Positions 53,029 to 60,057 of a DNA stretch of 64,000 bases are shown here, one piece after another; the stretch's first letter is position 1; every line of letters starts with the position of its first letter. The stretch is from assembly GCF_013314975.1 (NCBI RefSeq), contig NZ_JABTYH010000020.1, positions 1-64,000 of the forward strand. The letters run 5' to 3'. The translations under genes and the position numbers were made by a program. This stretch comes from Pseudarthrobacter oxydans. GTDB lineage: Bacteria > Actinomycetota > Actinomycetes > Actinomycetales > Micrococcaceae. The notes under the pieces are model-generated. The model searched no databases, was not told the DNA's origin, and worked only from the letters and a program-made list of their open reading frames with translations.

Positions 53029-54396
53029 ATGACCGAAACCCTGACCACCGCCGTCACCGGGATTTCCGCAGAGAACCAGGACTGGAAGCGGCTCAAGGCC
53101 GCCGCCACTGCCCTGCAGGCCCTCCAGGTCCAGGACGGCTCCATCCCGGACGCCGCGCACCACTCCGAGGCCGCGTCCCTGGTGAAGGACATCGTCAGCG
53201 CCGTCCGCGCCCTGGCCCCCGCCTTCCCGCACGACGCCGCCTACCTGGACGCCGTGTGCGCGGATTTCTCCAGCTGGGCAGGCACCGGGTTTGCCACTCC
53301 GGACTTCCTGTCCTCCCTCCTCGCCTTCCAGCCGCAGGAGCAGCGCCGGAACGGCCTCCAGCACCTGGTCGTCTTCCCCATGTACACGCAGAACGGCAGC
53401 AGCAGCCGCCTGGTGGAGGCAGTCCTGGTCGAAGTGATCTGGCCGGAGTTCATTGCCGGCCTCGAGGCGGGCGACTACTCGAACAAGCTGTTCGTTCCCA
53501 TCCGCTTCGTGGACTTCACTGCCGGCTATGACACCAATTCCGCCGTGCTGTTCCCGGAGACCGTCGCCGTCAGCAAGACCCCCACCTTCACCTGGGGGGC
53601 CATCTTCGCGGACCGGGAAGCGGCCAGGTTCCGCCGCGTCCTCAAAGCCGCAGCCGAGACCACCTGCCTGGAACTGCCCGAAGGCGCAGCGGAGATGCTC
53701 GCCGACCAGGACCTGACCGAGGCCACGTTTGTCATGTGGGACCTGATCCACGACCGGACGCACATGCGTGGGGACCTGCCGTTCGATCCGTTCATGATCA
53801 AGCAGCGGATGCCCTTCTTCCTGTACTCACTCGAAGAGCTGCGCTGCGACCTGACGGCGTTCCGCGAATCGGTAAGGATAGAAAAAGACGAGGACGCCGA
53901 TCCCGAAGCCCGGCGCCACGCCAAACTGGTGCAGTATGCCATCCTCTTTGACCGCATCTTCCGGTTCGCGATCACCGGCAGCCGGGTCCGGAACTACGAC
54001 GGCCTGGGCGGCCAGCTCCTGTTCGCCTGGCTGCACCAGCAGCGGGTCCTGCACTGGACGGACACCCGGCTCACCATCGACTGGGACGAAGTGGCCAACG
54101 CCGTCATCGCCCTCGGCGCGAGCATCGACGAGCTGTACTGGCGCTCCATCGACCGGCCCAAGACTGCCCACTGGCTGGCCGCGTACCAGCTGATTTCCGC
54201 GACCGTCACGCCCCACCCGGCGTCCGTCTGGGCGAAGGGCCCGGAGGCCCTGCCGCTGGCCGGTCCGCCCCGCGGCCTCACCGACCAGGTGCTGGACGAC
54301 GAATTCCCGCTGTCCATGTTCTACGAAGCGCTGGAGAAGAAGATGCGCCCCGTCATCGAGTCCACGGCCGGCATCACCGGAGCCTCTGCCCTGTGA
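53029..54396 (+). CDS. DUF6421-family protein
   Basis: The 455-residue soluble protein matches what I know as DUF6421, an actinobacterial family without known function. There is no signal peptide or membrane segment. A metal-site-like motif is visible: HDRTH at 241-245 in WDLIHDRTHMRGDLPFD, then EELRCD at 269-274. Two histidines four apart with a downstream Glu could form a metal centre. Another conserved-looking stretch is FVDFTAGYDTNSAVLFPET. AAAGG precedes ATG 53029. It overlaps the SDR gene as GTGA and is followed by a PLP lyase gene, so the three probably act on one substrate. The enzyme role is inference. Confidence 0.75.
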   Translation: MTETLTTAVTGISAENQDWKRLKAAATALQALQVQDGSIPDAAHHSEAASLVKDIVSAVRALAPAFPHDAAYLDAVCADFSSWAGTGFATPDFLSSLLAFQPQEQRRNGLQHLVVFPMYTQNGSSSRLVEAVLVEVIWPEFIAGLEAGDYSNKLFVPIRFVDFTAGYDTNSAVLFPETVAVSKTPTFTWGAIFADREAARFRRVLKAAAETTCLELPEGAAEMLADQDLTEATFVMWDLIHDRTHMRGDLPFDPFMIKQRMPFFLYSLEELRCDLTAFRESVRIEKDEDADPEARRHAKLVQYAILFDRIFRFAITGSRVRNYDGLGGQLLFAWLHQQRVLHWTDTRLTIDWDEVANAVIALGASIDELYWRSIDRPKTAHWLAAYQLISATVTPHPASVWAKGPEALPLAGPPRGLTDQVLDDEFPLSMFYEALEKKMRPVIESTAGITGASAL

Positions 54397-55112
54397 CACA
54401 ACGGCGGCTGAACGTACTGGTCACCGGCGGCAGCGGAGCGTCCGGCATTGCGGTGGCCCGCGCCCTCCGGGAAGCGGGCCACCGCGTCTTCACCGTGGGG
54501 TCGGACCAGGCCAGGATCAGTGCCGCGGCCGAACAGGCGGGCGACGGCGTTGCCCCCTTCGTGTGCGACCTCGCACGGATGGAGGAGGTACGCCAGCTGC
54601 GGGCCGAGGTCTCCGCTGCTGCCGGGCCGATGGATGCGGTGATCCACCTGGTGGGCGGCTGGCGGGGCGCGCGCGGCATCACGGACCAGACGGACGAGGA
54701 CTGGGACTTCCTGGAGCGGGGAGCCATCACGACGCTCCGCAACGTCTCGCGCGTTTTTTACGACGACGTCGCCGCCTCCCCCGACGGCCGCTTCGCCATG
54801 GTGTCCTCCACCGCCGTCGCCAAGCCCTCGGCGGCGGCGGCCAGCTATGCCGCAGCGAAGGCAGCCGCGGAGGCCTGGACCATGGCCGTGGCGGACGGTT
54901 TCCGCCGGGACGCCGGCAAGGTCGACGGCGGCACGGCAGCCGCCGTCGTCCTGGTGGTCAAGGCCCTGGTGGATGAGGGGCTGCGCCGCAGCCACCCGGA
55001 GCGTTCATTCCCGGGGGCGACGGACGTCGGGGACCTGGCGCGCGCCGTCGTCGGCCTCTTCCAGGCCCCTGCCGCGGAACTGAACGGCAGCCGGATGCTG
55101 CTGGCGCCCTGA
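54393..55112 (+). CDS. short-chain dehydrogenase/reductase
   Basis: This NAD(P)-dependent oxidoreductase of 239 residues has the cofactor loop VLVTGGSGASGIAVARAL near 10-25, a conserved acidic residue in FVCDLAR, VIHLVGGWRG in place of the usual NNAG, and the catalytic Ser in MVSSTAV with YxxxK in ASYAAAKAAAEAW near 150. GTG 54393 overlaps the DUF6421 stop, so production is coupled. The substrate is unknown. Replacement of NNAG by HLVGG is also seen in other SDR side groups. Confidence 0.85.
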   Translation: MTQRRLNVLVTGGSGASGIAVARALREAGHRVFTVGSDQARISAAAEQAGDGVAPFVCDLARMEEVRQLRAEVSAAAGPMDAVIHLVGGWRGARGITDQTDEDWDFLERGAITTLRNVSRVFYDDVAASPDGRFAMVSSTAVAKPSAAAASYAAAKAAAEAWTMAVADGFRRDAGKVDGGTAAAVVLVVKALVDEGLRRSHPERSFPGATDVGDLARAVVGLFQAPAAELNGSRMLLAP

Positions 55113-55118
55113 CCTACC

Positions 55119-55124
55119 TAGACT
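55119..55124 (+). promoter_or_regulatory. -10 box, probable leaderless lyase mRNA
   Basis: TAGACT, six bases GAAAGC, then GTG 55131. It starts six bases after the SDR stop, giving the lyase gene a promoter of its own inside the cluster. Confidence 0.5.
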
Positions 55125-55130
55125 GAAAGC

Positions 55131-56228
55131 GTGAGCAAACCCATGACAACAACTGCTGAAACCGCCGCCGGGATCCGCCTCCACGATCCGAACGTGCGGG
55201 GCTTCGCCTCGGACAACTATTCCGGGGTCCACCCGGAAGTCCTCGCGGCGCTGGCTGCCGCGAACGACGGCCACCAGGTCTCCTACGGCGAGGACGACTA
55301 CACAGCCAGGCTGCAGGAACTGATGGAGGAGCACTTCGGGCCCGGGATTGAGTGCTTTCCGGTCTTCAATGGCACCGGCGCGAACGTCCTCTCGCTGCAG
55401 TCGCTGCTCCCCCGCTGGGGGGCGGTGGTCTGTGCCTCAACGGCCCACATCAACATGGACGAAAACGGCGCCCCCGAGCGCGTCGGCGGCATCAAGCTGC
55501 TGCACGTTCCGACGCCCGACGGCAAGCTCACGCCCGAGCTCATTGACCGGGAGGCGTGGGGCTGGGGTGACGAGCACCGTGCCCAGCCGCTCGCCGTCTC
55601 CATTACCCAGACCACCGAGCTTGGCACCTGCTACACGCCGGAGGAGGTCCGCGCCATCGCCGACCACGTCCATGCCCGGGGCATGAAGCTCCACATGGAC
55701 GGTGCCAGGCTGGCCAACGCCGCGGCCCACCTCCAGGTTCCGCTGCGCGCCTTCACCCGCGACGCCGGCGTGGACATCCTGTCCTTCGGCGGAACCAAGA
55801 ACGGCCTGCTCTTCGGTGAAGTGGTGGTGGCCCTGAACCCGGAAGCCGCGCACGGGCTCGTGTACCTGCGCAAGATGAACATGCAGCTGGCGTCCAAGAT
55901 GCGCTTCATGTCCGCGCAGTTCATCGCGCTCCTGGAGGGTGACCTGTGGCTGCGCTCCGCCGCCCACGCCAACGCCATGGCCGCCCGGCTCCGCGCCGCC
56001 GTCGACACCATCGACGGCGTCCAGCCCACCCAGAAGACCGAGTCCAATGGCGTGTTCGCCATCCTCCCCGAAGGCGTGGCTGACAGGCTGCGCACGTCCT
56101 TCCGCTTCTACGACTGGAATGAGGCTGCCAGGGAGGTCCGCTGGATGTGTTCCTTTGACACCACCGAGGAAGACGTGGATACCTTTGCTGCCGCCATCCG
56201 CCGGGAACTCCGGCAGCGTGAGGGATGA
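55131..56228 (+). CDS. low-specificity L-threonine aldolase-type PLP lyase
   Basis: The 365-residue fold type I PLP enzyme has FASDNYSGVHPEVLAAL at the start, VSYGEDDYTARLQELM, PVFNGTGANVLSL, LHMDGARLANAAAHL and the PLP lysine in ILSFGGTKNGLLFGEVVV. These are the motifs of the beta-eliminating lyase/threonine aldolase family, which cleaves 3-hydroxy amino acids to glycine and an aldehyde or removes side chains by beta-elimination. GTG 55131 is chosen from a TAGACT box six bases before it. It lies 18 bases after the SDR gene. Confidence 0.88.
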   Translation: MSKPMTTTAETAAGIRLHDPNVRGFASDNYSGVHPEVLAALAAANDGHQVSYGEDDYTARLQELMEEHFGPGIECFPVFNGTGANVLSLQSLLPRWGAVVCASTAHINMDENGAPERVGGIKLLHVPTPDGKLTPELIDREAWGWGDEHRAQPLAVSITQTTELGTCYTPEEVRAIADHVHARGMKLHMDGARLANAAAHLQVPLRAFTRDAGVDILSFGGTKNGLLFGEVVVALNPEAAHGLVYLRKMNMQLASKMRFMSAQFIALLEGDLWLRSAAHANAMAARLRAAVDTIDGVQPTQKTESNGVFAILPEGVADRLRTSFRFYDWNEAAREVRWMCSFDTTEEDVDTFAAAIRRELRQREG

Positions 56229-56291
56229 CGCTGCGGGCACCAGGGCAGGGGGCGGGCGGCGAGCCTACCCGCCCGGCCCGGCCCGGTTGCG

Positions 56292-56297
56292 TAACCT
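56292..56297 (+). promoter_or_regulatory. -10 box, probable leaderless DUF3000 mRNA
   Basis: TAACCT, six bases GCGAAG, then GTG 56304. Confidence 0.55.
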
Positions 56298-56303
56298 GCG
56301 AAG

Positions 56304-56954
56304 GTGAACGCACTTGACCAGGTTCCCCCGGAGTTTCTCCACGCCTTGGGAACCCTCAGGAAAGCCCAGTGCCGCCGGGAGCTCCGCCTGGCGGAGATTC
56401 CGGCGCCTGCCCGCCTGGCGCCATTTGCCGTGGCCCTCGGTGCCGAGGTTTATGCTCCCGGCGCCGGCACGGCCGGAACGCCGCTCCACGGCCCGGCTGC
56501 CATGGCACTGGCCGCCGCGTCGGGAACGGAAGACGACGGCGGCACGGAACTGGCAACGGGCCGCTTCATCCTCCTGCACGACCCGGACGGGTCGGAGGTC
56601 TGGGGCGGGGAGTTCCGCATCGTCACCTATATCCGCGCGGAACTGGAGCCCGAGATGGGCAACGATGAGATGCTCGGAACAGTCGCCTGGACCTGGCTCG
56701 TGGAGGCACTGGAAAACCACAAGGCACCGTACCGGGCAGCGGGCGGTACGGCCACGCGCGTCCTCTCCGAAAGCTTCGGCACCCTCTCGGAGCGTCCTGG
56801 TTCCATTGATATTGAACTCCGTGCCTCCTGGACGCCAGCCACATCCGATGTCAGGGCCCACCTCGAGGCGTGGTCGGATATGGTCTGCACGTTCGCCGGA
56901 CTGCCGCCCCTGCCGGACGGCGTCACGCCGCTGACGCACCGGCGGCGGAACTGA
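56304..56954 (+). CDS. DUF3000-family protein
   Basis: The 216-residue soluble protein belongs to the actinobacterial DUF3000 family. Typical segments are PPEFLHALGTLRKA, RLAPFAVALGAEV, GRFILLHDPDGSEVWGGEFR, EMGNDEMLGTVAWTWLVEAL and ERPGSIDIELRASWTP. No catalytic motif, signal or membrane segment is visible. The family regularly precedes the RNase D/HRDC gene in Actinobacteria, as it does here, so a link to RNA metabolism is inferred from context. Confidence 0.88.
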   Translation: MNALDQVPPEFLHALGTLRKAQCRRELRLAEIPAPARLAPFAVALGAEVYAPGAGTAGTPLHGPAAMALAAASGTEDDGGTELATGRFILLHDPDGSEVWGGEFRIVTYIRAELEPEMGNDEMLGTVAWTWLVEALENHKAPYRAAGGTATRVLSESFGTLSERPGSIDIELRASWTPATSDVRAHLEAWSDMVCTFAGLPPLPDGVTPLTHRRRN

Positions 56955-57054
56955 GGGCCCTGGCCGGTGGCGCACAAAGGGCGCCCGGGGACGGAAGGCA
57001 GCACTTTGCAGGCCCGCACGATGTCCCGCACGCAGGCGCGGACCGGCCGGCCGG

Positions 57055-57060
57055 TAAACT
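57055..57060 (+). promoter_or_regulatory. -10 box, probable short-leader or leaderless mRNA
   Basis: TAAACT, nine bases AAGGGCATC, then ATG 57070. AAGGG could also serve as a ribosome site if transcription starts earlier. Confidence 0.4.
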
Positions 57061-57069
57061 AAGGGCATC

Positions 57070-58404
57070 ATGACCCCTAACATTCCGGATAACACCACGG
57101 CCGGCGTCCCGGCTGCTGATACCGCACCCCACATCACGGTGGAAGGCTTTGACAGCCCCGTCCCCGAAATCGTCGAACTTGCGGCACCACGGGACGGTGT
57201 TCCGCTGGTGATCGAAACGCAGTCCGGCCTGGAGCGCTGCGCTGCGGCCATAGCGGCAGGAACGGGGCCGGCTGGGGTTGACGCTGAGCGTGCTTCCGGT
57301 TTCCGGTACGGGCAGCGCGCTTTCCTGGTCCAGATCCGGCGTGAAGGCGCCGGTACCTGGCTGATCGACCCCGAGCCCTTTGGGAACCTGGACATCATCA
57401 ATGACGCCCTGCGCGGCGTCGAGTGGATCCTGCACGCCGCAAGCCAGGACCTGCCCTGCCTCTCCGAACTGGGCATGTGGCCGGACAAACTCTTTGATAC
57501 CGAACTCGCGGCACGGCTCGCCGGCCTCCCCCGTGTGGGACTCGCGGCCGTCATCGAACAGCTGCTGGGCTTCGGGCTGGCCAAGGAGCATTCGGCCGCC
57601 GACTGGTCCACCCGCCCCCTGCCCGAACCCTGGCTGCGGTATGCCGCACTGGACGTTGAGGTCCTGACGGAACTACGGGAGGAGCTGATCGAACTCCTGG
57701 AGGCCGACGGCAAGCTGGAGTACGCCGAGCAGGAGTTCGCTGCGATCCTGGCCGCAGGACTGCCGCCGGCCCGCGTCGATCCCTGGCGGAAGACTTCAGG
57801 GCTCCACCAGATCCGGGACCGCCGGCAGCTTGCTGCCGTGCGGGAGCTGTGGCTGGAGCGGGACTCCCTGGCGCAGAAGCGGGACGTTGCGCCCGGGAGG
57901 CTGATCCCGGACTCTGCCCTGGTGGCCGCAGCCAAGGCGATGCCGTCCACGGTGCCGCAACTGCTGGGGACCAAGGGCTTCCACGGCCGGGCTGCCCAGC
58001 GGGAGGCTCCCCGCTGGCTGCGGTGCATCGCTGCAGCCCGGGACCTGGATGAGCTCCCGCCGCTGCACCTGCCCACCAATGCGCCACCCCCGCCGCGCGT
58101 GTGGGCCGACCGCGATCCGGCTGCAGCTGCCCGGCTGGCCACCGCCCGGCCGCTGCTGCAGGCGCGGGCCGAGGAGTTGAACCTGCCGCTGGAGAACCTG
58201 CTGACCCCTGACTACCTGCGGCGGGTGGCCTGGCGGCCACCGGCGGATGTCAGCGAGGACGCGATTGCCGCGGAACTGCGCGCACTGGGGGCACGGGACT
58301 GGCAGGTGGAACTGGCCGCCCCCCTCATCTCCGACGCGTTCCTGCACCCCCAGCCGCTGCCCGCCAAGGAACCCAAAGCGGACGCAGCCCCGGCCGGCCA
58401 GTAG
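57070..58404 (+). CDS. RNase D-like 3'-5' exonuclease with HRDC domain
   Basis: The 444-residue protein has a DEDD exonuclease domain. GVDAERASGFRYGQRAFLVQ near 75 gives the first D and E, LHAASQDLPCLSELGMWPD and LFDTELAARLAGLPRVGL the next, and LRYAALDVEVLTELREEL the last. An HRDC domain follows at about 235-310 (VRELWLERDSLAQKRDVAPG, then RLIPDSALVAAAKAMP). It would trim the 3' ends of tRNA precursors or other stable RNA. The end carries extra helical sequence. It is directly downstream of DUF3000 and followed by a large repeat array. Confidence 0.9.
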   Translation: MTPNIPDNTTAGVPAADTAPHITVEGFDSPVPEIVELAAPRDGVPLVIETQSGLERCAAAIAAGTGPAGVDAERASGFRYGQRAFLVQIRREGAGTWLIDPEPFGNLDIINDALRGVEWILHAASQDLPCLSELGMWPDKLFDTELAARLAGLPRVGLAAVIEQLLGFGLAKEHSAADWSTRPLPEPWLRYAALDVEVLTELREELIELLEADGKLEYAEQEFAAILAAGLPPARVDPWRKTSGLHQIRDRRQLAAVRELWLERDSLAQKRDVAPGRLIPDSALVAAAKAMPSTVPQLLGTKGFHGRAAQREAPRWLRCIAAARDLDELPPLHLPTNAPPPPRVWADRDPAAAARLATARPLLQARAEELNLPLENLLTPDYLRRVAWRPPADVSEDAIAAELRALGARDWQVELAAPLISDAFLHPQPLPAKEPKADAAPAGQ

Positions 58405-58420
58405 CCGCAGCCAACAACTC

Positions 58421-58656
58421 CCCAAACGCTCTCTCACTCAATGCCGGTCCAACCCAAACGCTCTCTCACTCAATGCCGGTCCAACCCAAACGCTCTCTCA
58501 CTCGATGCCGGTCCAACCCAAACGCTCTCTCACTCGATGCGTGTCCAACCCCAACGCTCTCTCACTCGATGCGCTTTTTGGCGGCGCTCTCTCGCTGTAC
58601 TTGAGGATCAAAGTGAGAGAGCGTTTGCCAATACGATGCATTAAGTGAGAGAGCGT
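58421..58656. repeat. 32-bp direct repeats with inverted copies
   Basis: Units at 58421, 58453, 58485, 58517 and 58549 are each 32 bp (the last is partial). All contain ACGCTCTCTCACTC. The first two are identical, the third and fourth differ by a few bases, and a degenerate copy lies near 58583. Two copies of the core follow in inverse orientation, at 58612-58627 (AGTGAGAGAGCGTTTG, exact complement of the direct core) and 58644-58656. The RNA can fold in several alternative long stems. It lies between the exonuclease gene and the fad promoter. Confidence 0.92.
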
Positions 58657-58686
58657 CCCCATCAAAACGGGGGCCTTGCGGGCTAA

Positions 58687-58702
58687 GTTACTCACGAGTA
58701 AC
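58687..58702. promoter_or_regulatory. operator candidate of the fad operon
   Basis: GTTACTC AC GAGTAAC is a perfect 7-bp inverted repeat around two bases, 78 bases before fadA. TetR-type regulators of fatty acid degradation in Actinobacteria bind palindromes of similar form, so a repressor released by acyl-CoA is likely. The regulator gene is not in the window. Confidence 0.6.
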
Positions 58703-58779
58703 ATCGAAGGTATTGCCGCCAGGCTGGCTGCCGCATCCCGGCATGCATCCGGCGCCTACGTCTCGATGAGGAGTTATAC

Positions 58780-60057
58780 GTGAGCCACCAGGAAAGCGGC
58801 GCATCCATGCGCACTGTCCGGGACGTCGTCTTTGTGGACGGCCTCCGCACACCGTTCGGCAGGGCCGGGGAAAAGGGCATCTACGCGGGCACCCGGGCTG
58901 ATGACTTGATGGTGAAATGCATCCGCGAACTGCTGCGCCGCAACCCCTCGTTGCCGCCGGAACGGATTGATGAGGTGGCGATCGCTGCCACCACCCAGAC
59001 CGGAGACCAGGGCCTTACCCTGGGCCGGACCGCCGCGCTGCTGGCCGGCCTGCCCAGGACGGTCCCCGGCTTCGCAATCGACCGGATGTGCGCAGGGGCC
59101 ATGACTGCGGTGACGGCTGTGGCCGGCGGAATCAGTTTCGGAGCCTATGACGTGGCGGTGGCAGGGGGCGTGGAGCATATGGGCAACCACCCCATGGGTT
59201 CAGGCGCTGATCCGAATCCGCGTTTCATGTCCGAGCGGCTGGTGGACCCCGCCGCCCTCAATATGGGGAACACCGCAGAGAACCTGCACGACCGCTTCCC
59301 GTCCATCACCAAGGAACGCACGGACGCGTATGCCGTAGCCTCCCAGGACAAATATGAGGCCGCCCGCCGCGACGGCCGCATCCAGCCGGACCTGGTTCCG
59401 GTGGCAGCCATGAAGCCCGGCCAGGGCTGGACGCTCCATACCGTGGACGAGCCGCCGCGGCCCGGCACCTCCCTGGCTGACCTCGCCGGCCTCCGCACCC
59501 CGTTCCGGGCGCACGGGCGGGTCACTGCGGGTAACGCCGCGGGCCTGAACGACGGCGCAACCGCCGCTGTCCTGGCATCGTCCGACGCGGCGGCGGAGCT
59601 TGGACTGCCGGTCAGGATGCGCCTGGTCAGCTACGCCTACGCGGGCGTTGAACCGGAAGTCATGGGCATCGGCCCGGTGCCGGCCACCGAGAAGGCCCTG
59701 AAGAACGCAGGGCTGGCTATCGGGGACATCGGCCTCTTTGAGATCAACGAAGCTTTTGCCGTCCAGGTACTGAGCTTCCTGGAGCACTTTGGCATTGCCG
59801 ACGACGACCCCCGGGTCAACCGCTACGGTGGCGCCATCGCGGTGGGCCACCCGCTGGCCTCCTCCGGCGTGCGGCTGATGACCCAGCTGGCCCGGCAGTT
59901 CGAGGAGGACCCTTCCGTCCGGTACGGCATCACCACCATGTGTGTTGGCCTTGGCATGGGCGCCACGGTGGTCTGGGAAAACCCCCACCACGCCGACTAC
60001 AGCGGAGCCCGGCCGGCAAACTCCACCACCCACACCGTTTCCGAAGGAGCCGCATGA
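58780..60057 (+). CDS. fadA: acetyl-CoA C-acyltransferase (3-ketoacyl-CoA thiolase)
   Basis: The thiolase does the last step of beta-oxidation, releasing acetyl-CoA. GTG 58780 has AGGAG six bases upstream, giving 425 residues. Motifs are the nucleophile Cys in IDRMCAGAMTAV near 107, NEAFAVQVLSFLE, the His in GGAIAVGHPLASSGVR, and the second Cys in CVGLGMGATVV. It overlaps fadB as ATGA; FadA and FadB form one complex in many bacteria. Confidence 0.95.
   Translation: MSHQESGASMRTVRDVVFVDGLRTPFGRAGEKGIYAGTRADDLMVKCIRELLRRNPSLPPERIDEVAIAATTQTGDQGLTLGRTAALLAGLPRTVPGFAIDRMCAGAMTAVTAVAGGISFGAYDVAVAGGVEHMGNHPMGSGADPNPRFMSERLVDPAALNMGNTAENLHDRFPSITKERTDAYAVASQDKYEAARRDGRIQPDLVPVAAMKPGQGWTLHTVDEPPRPGTSLADLAGLRTPFRAHGRVTAGNAAGLNDGATAAVLASSDAAAELGLPVRMRLVSYAYAGVEPEVMGIGPVPATEKALKNAGLAIGDIGLFEINEAFAVQVLSFLEHFGIADDDPRVNRYGGAIAVGHPLASSGVRLMTQLARQFEEDPSVRYGITTMCVGLGMGATVVWENPHHADYSGARPANSTTHTVSEGAA

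Noticed and set aside
56265..58142. Long minus-strand open frame
   Set aside because: It is antisense to DUF3000 and the HRDC exonuclease, both with clear family motifs; its product is S/R/A-rich without a domain.
58421..58656. CRISPR array
   Set aside because: The 32-bp units are contiguous with no variable spacers, the last copies are inverted, and there are no cas genes in the window.
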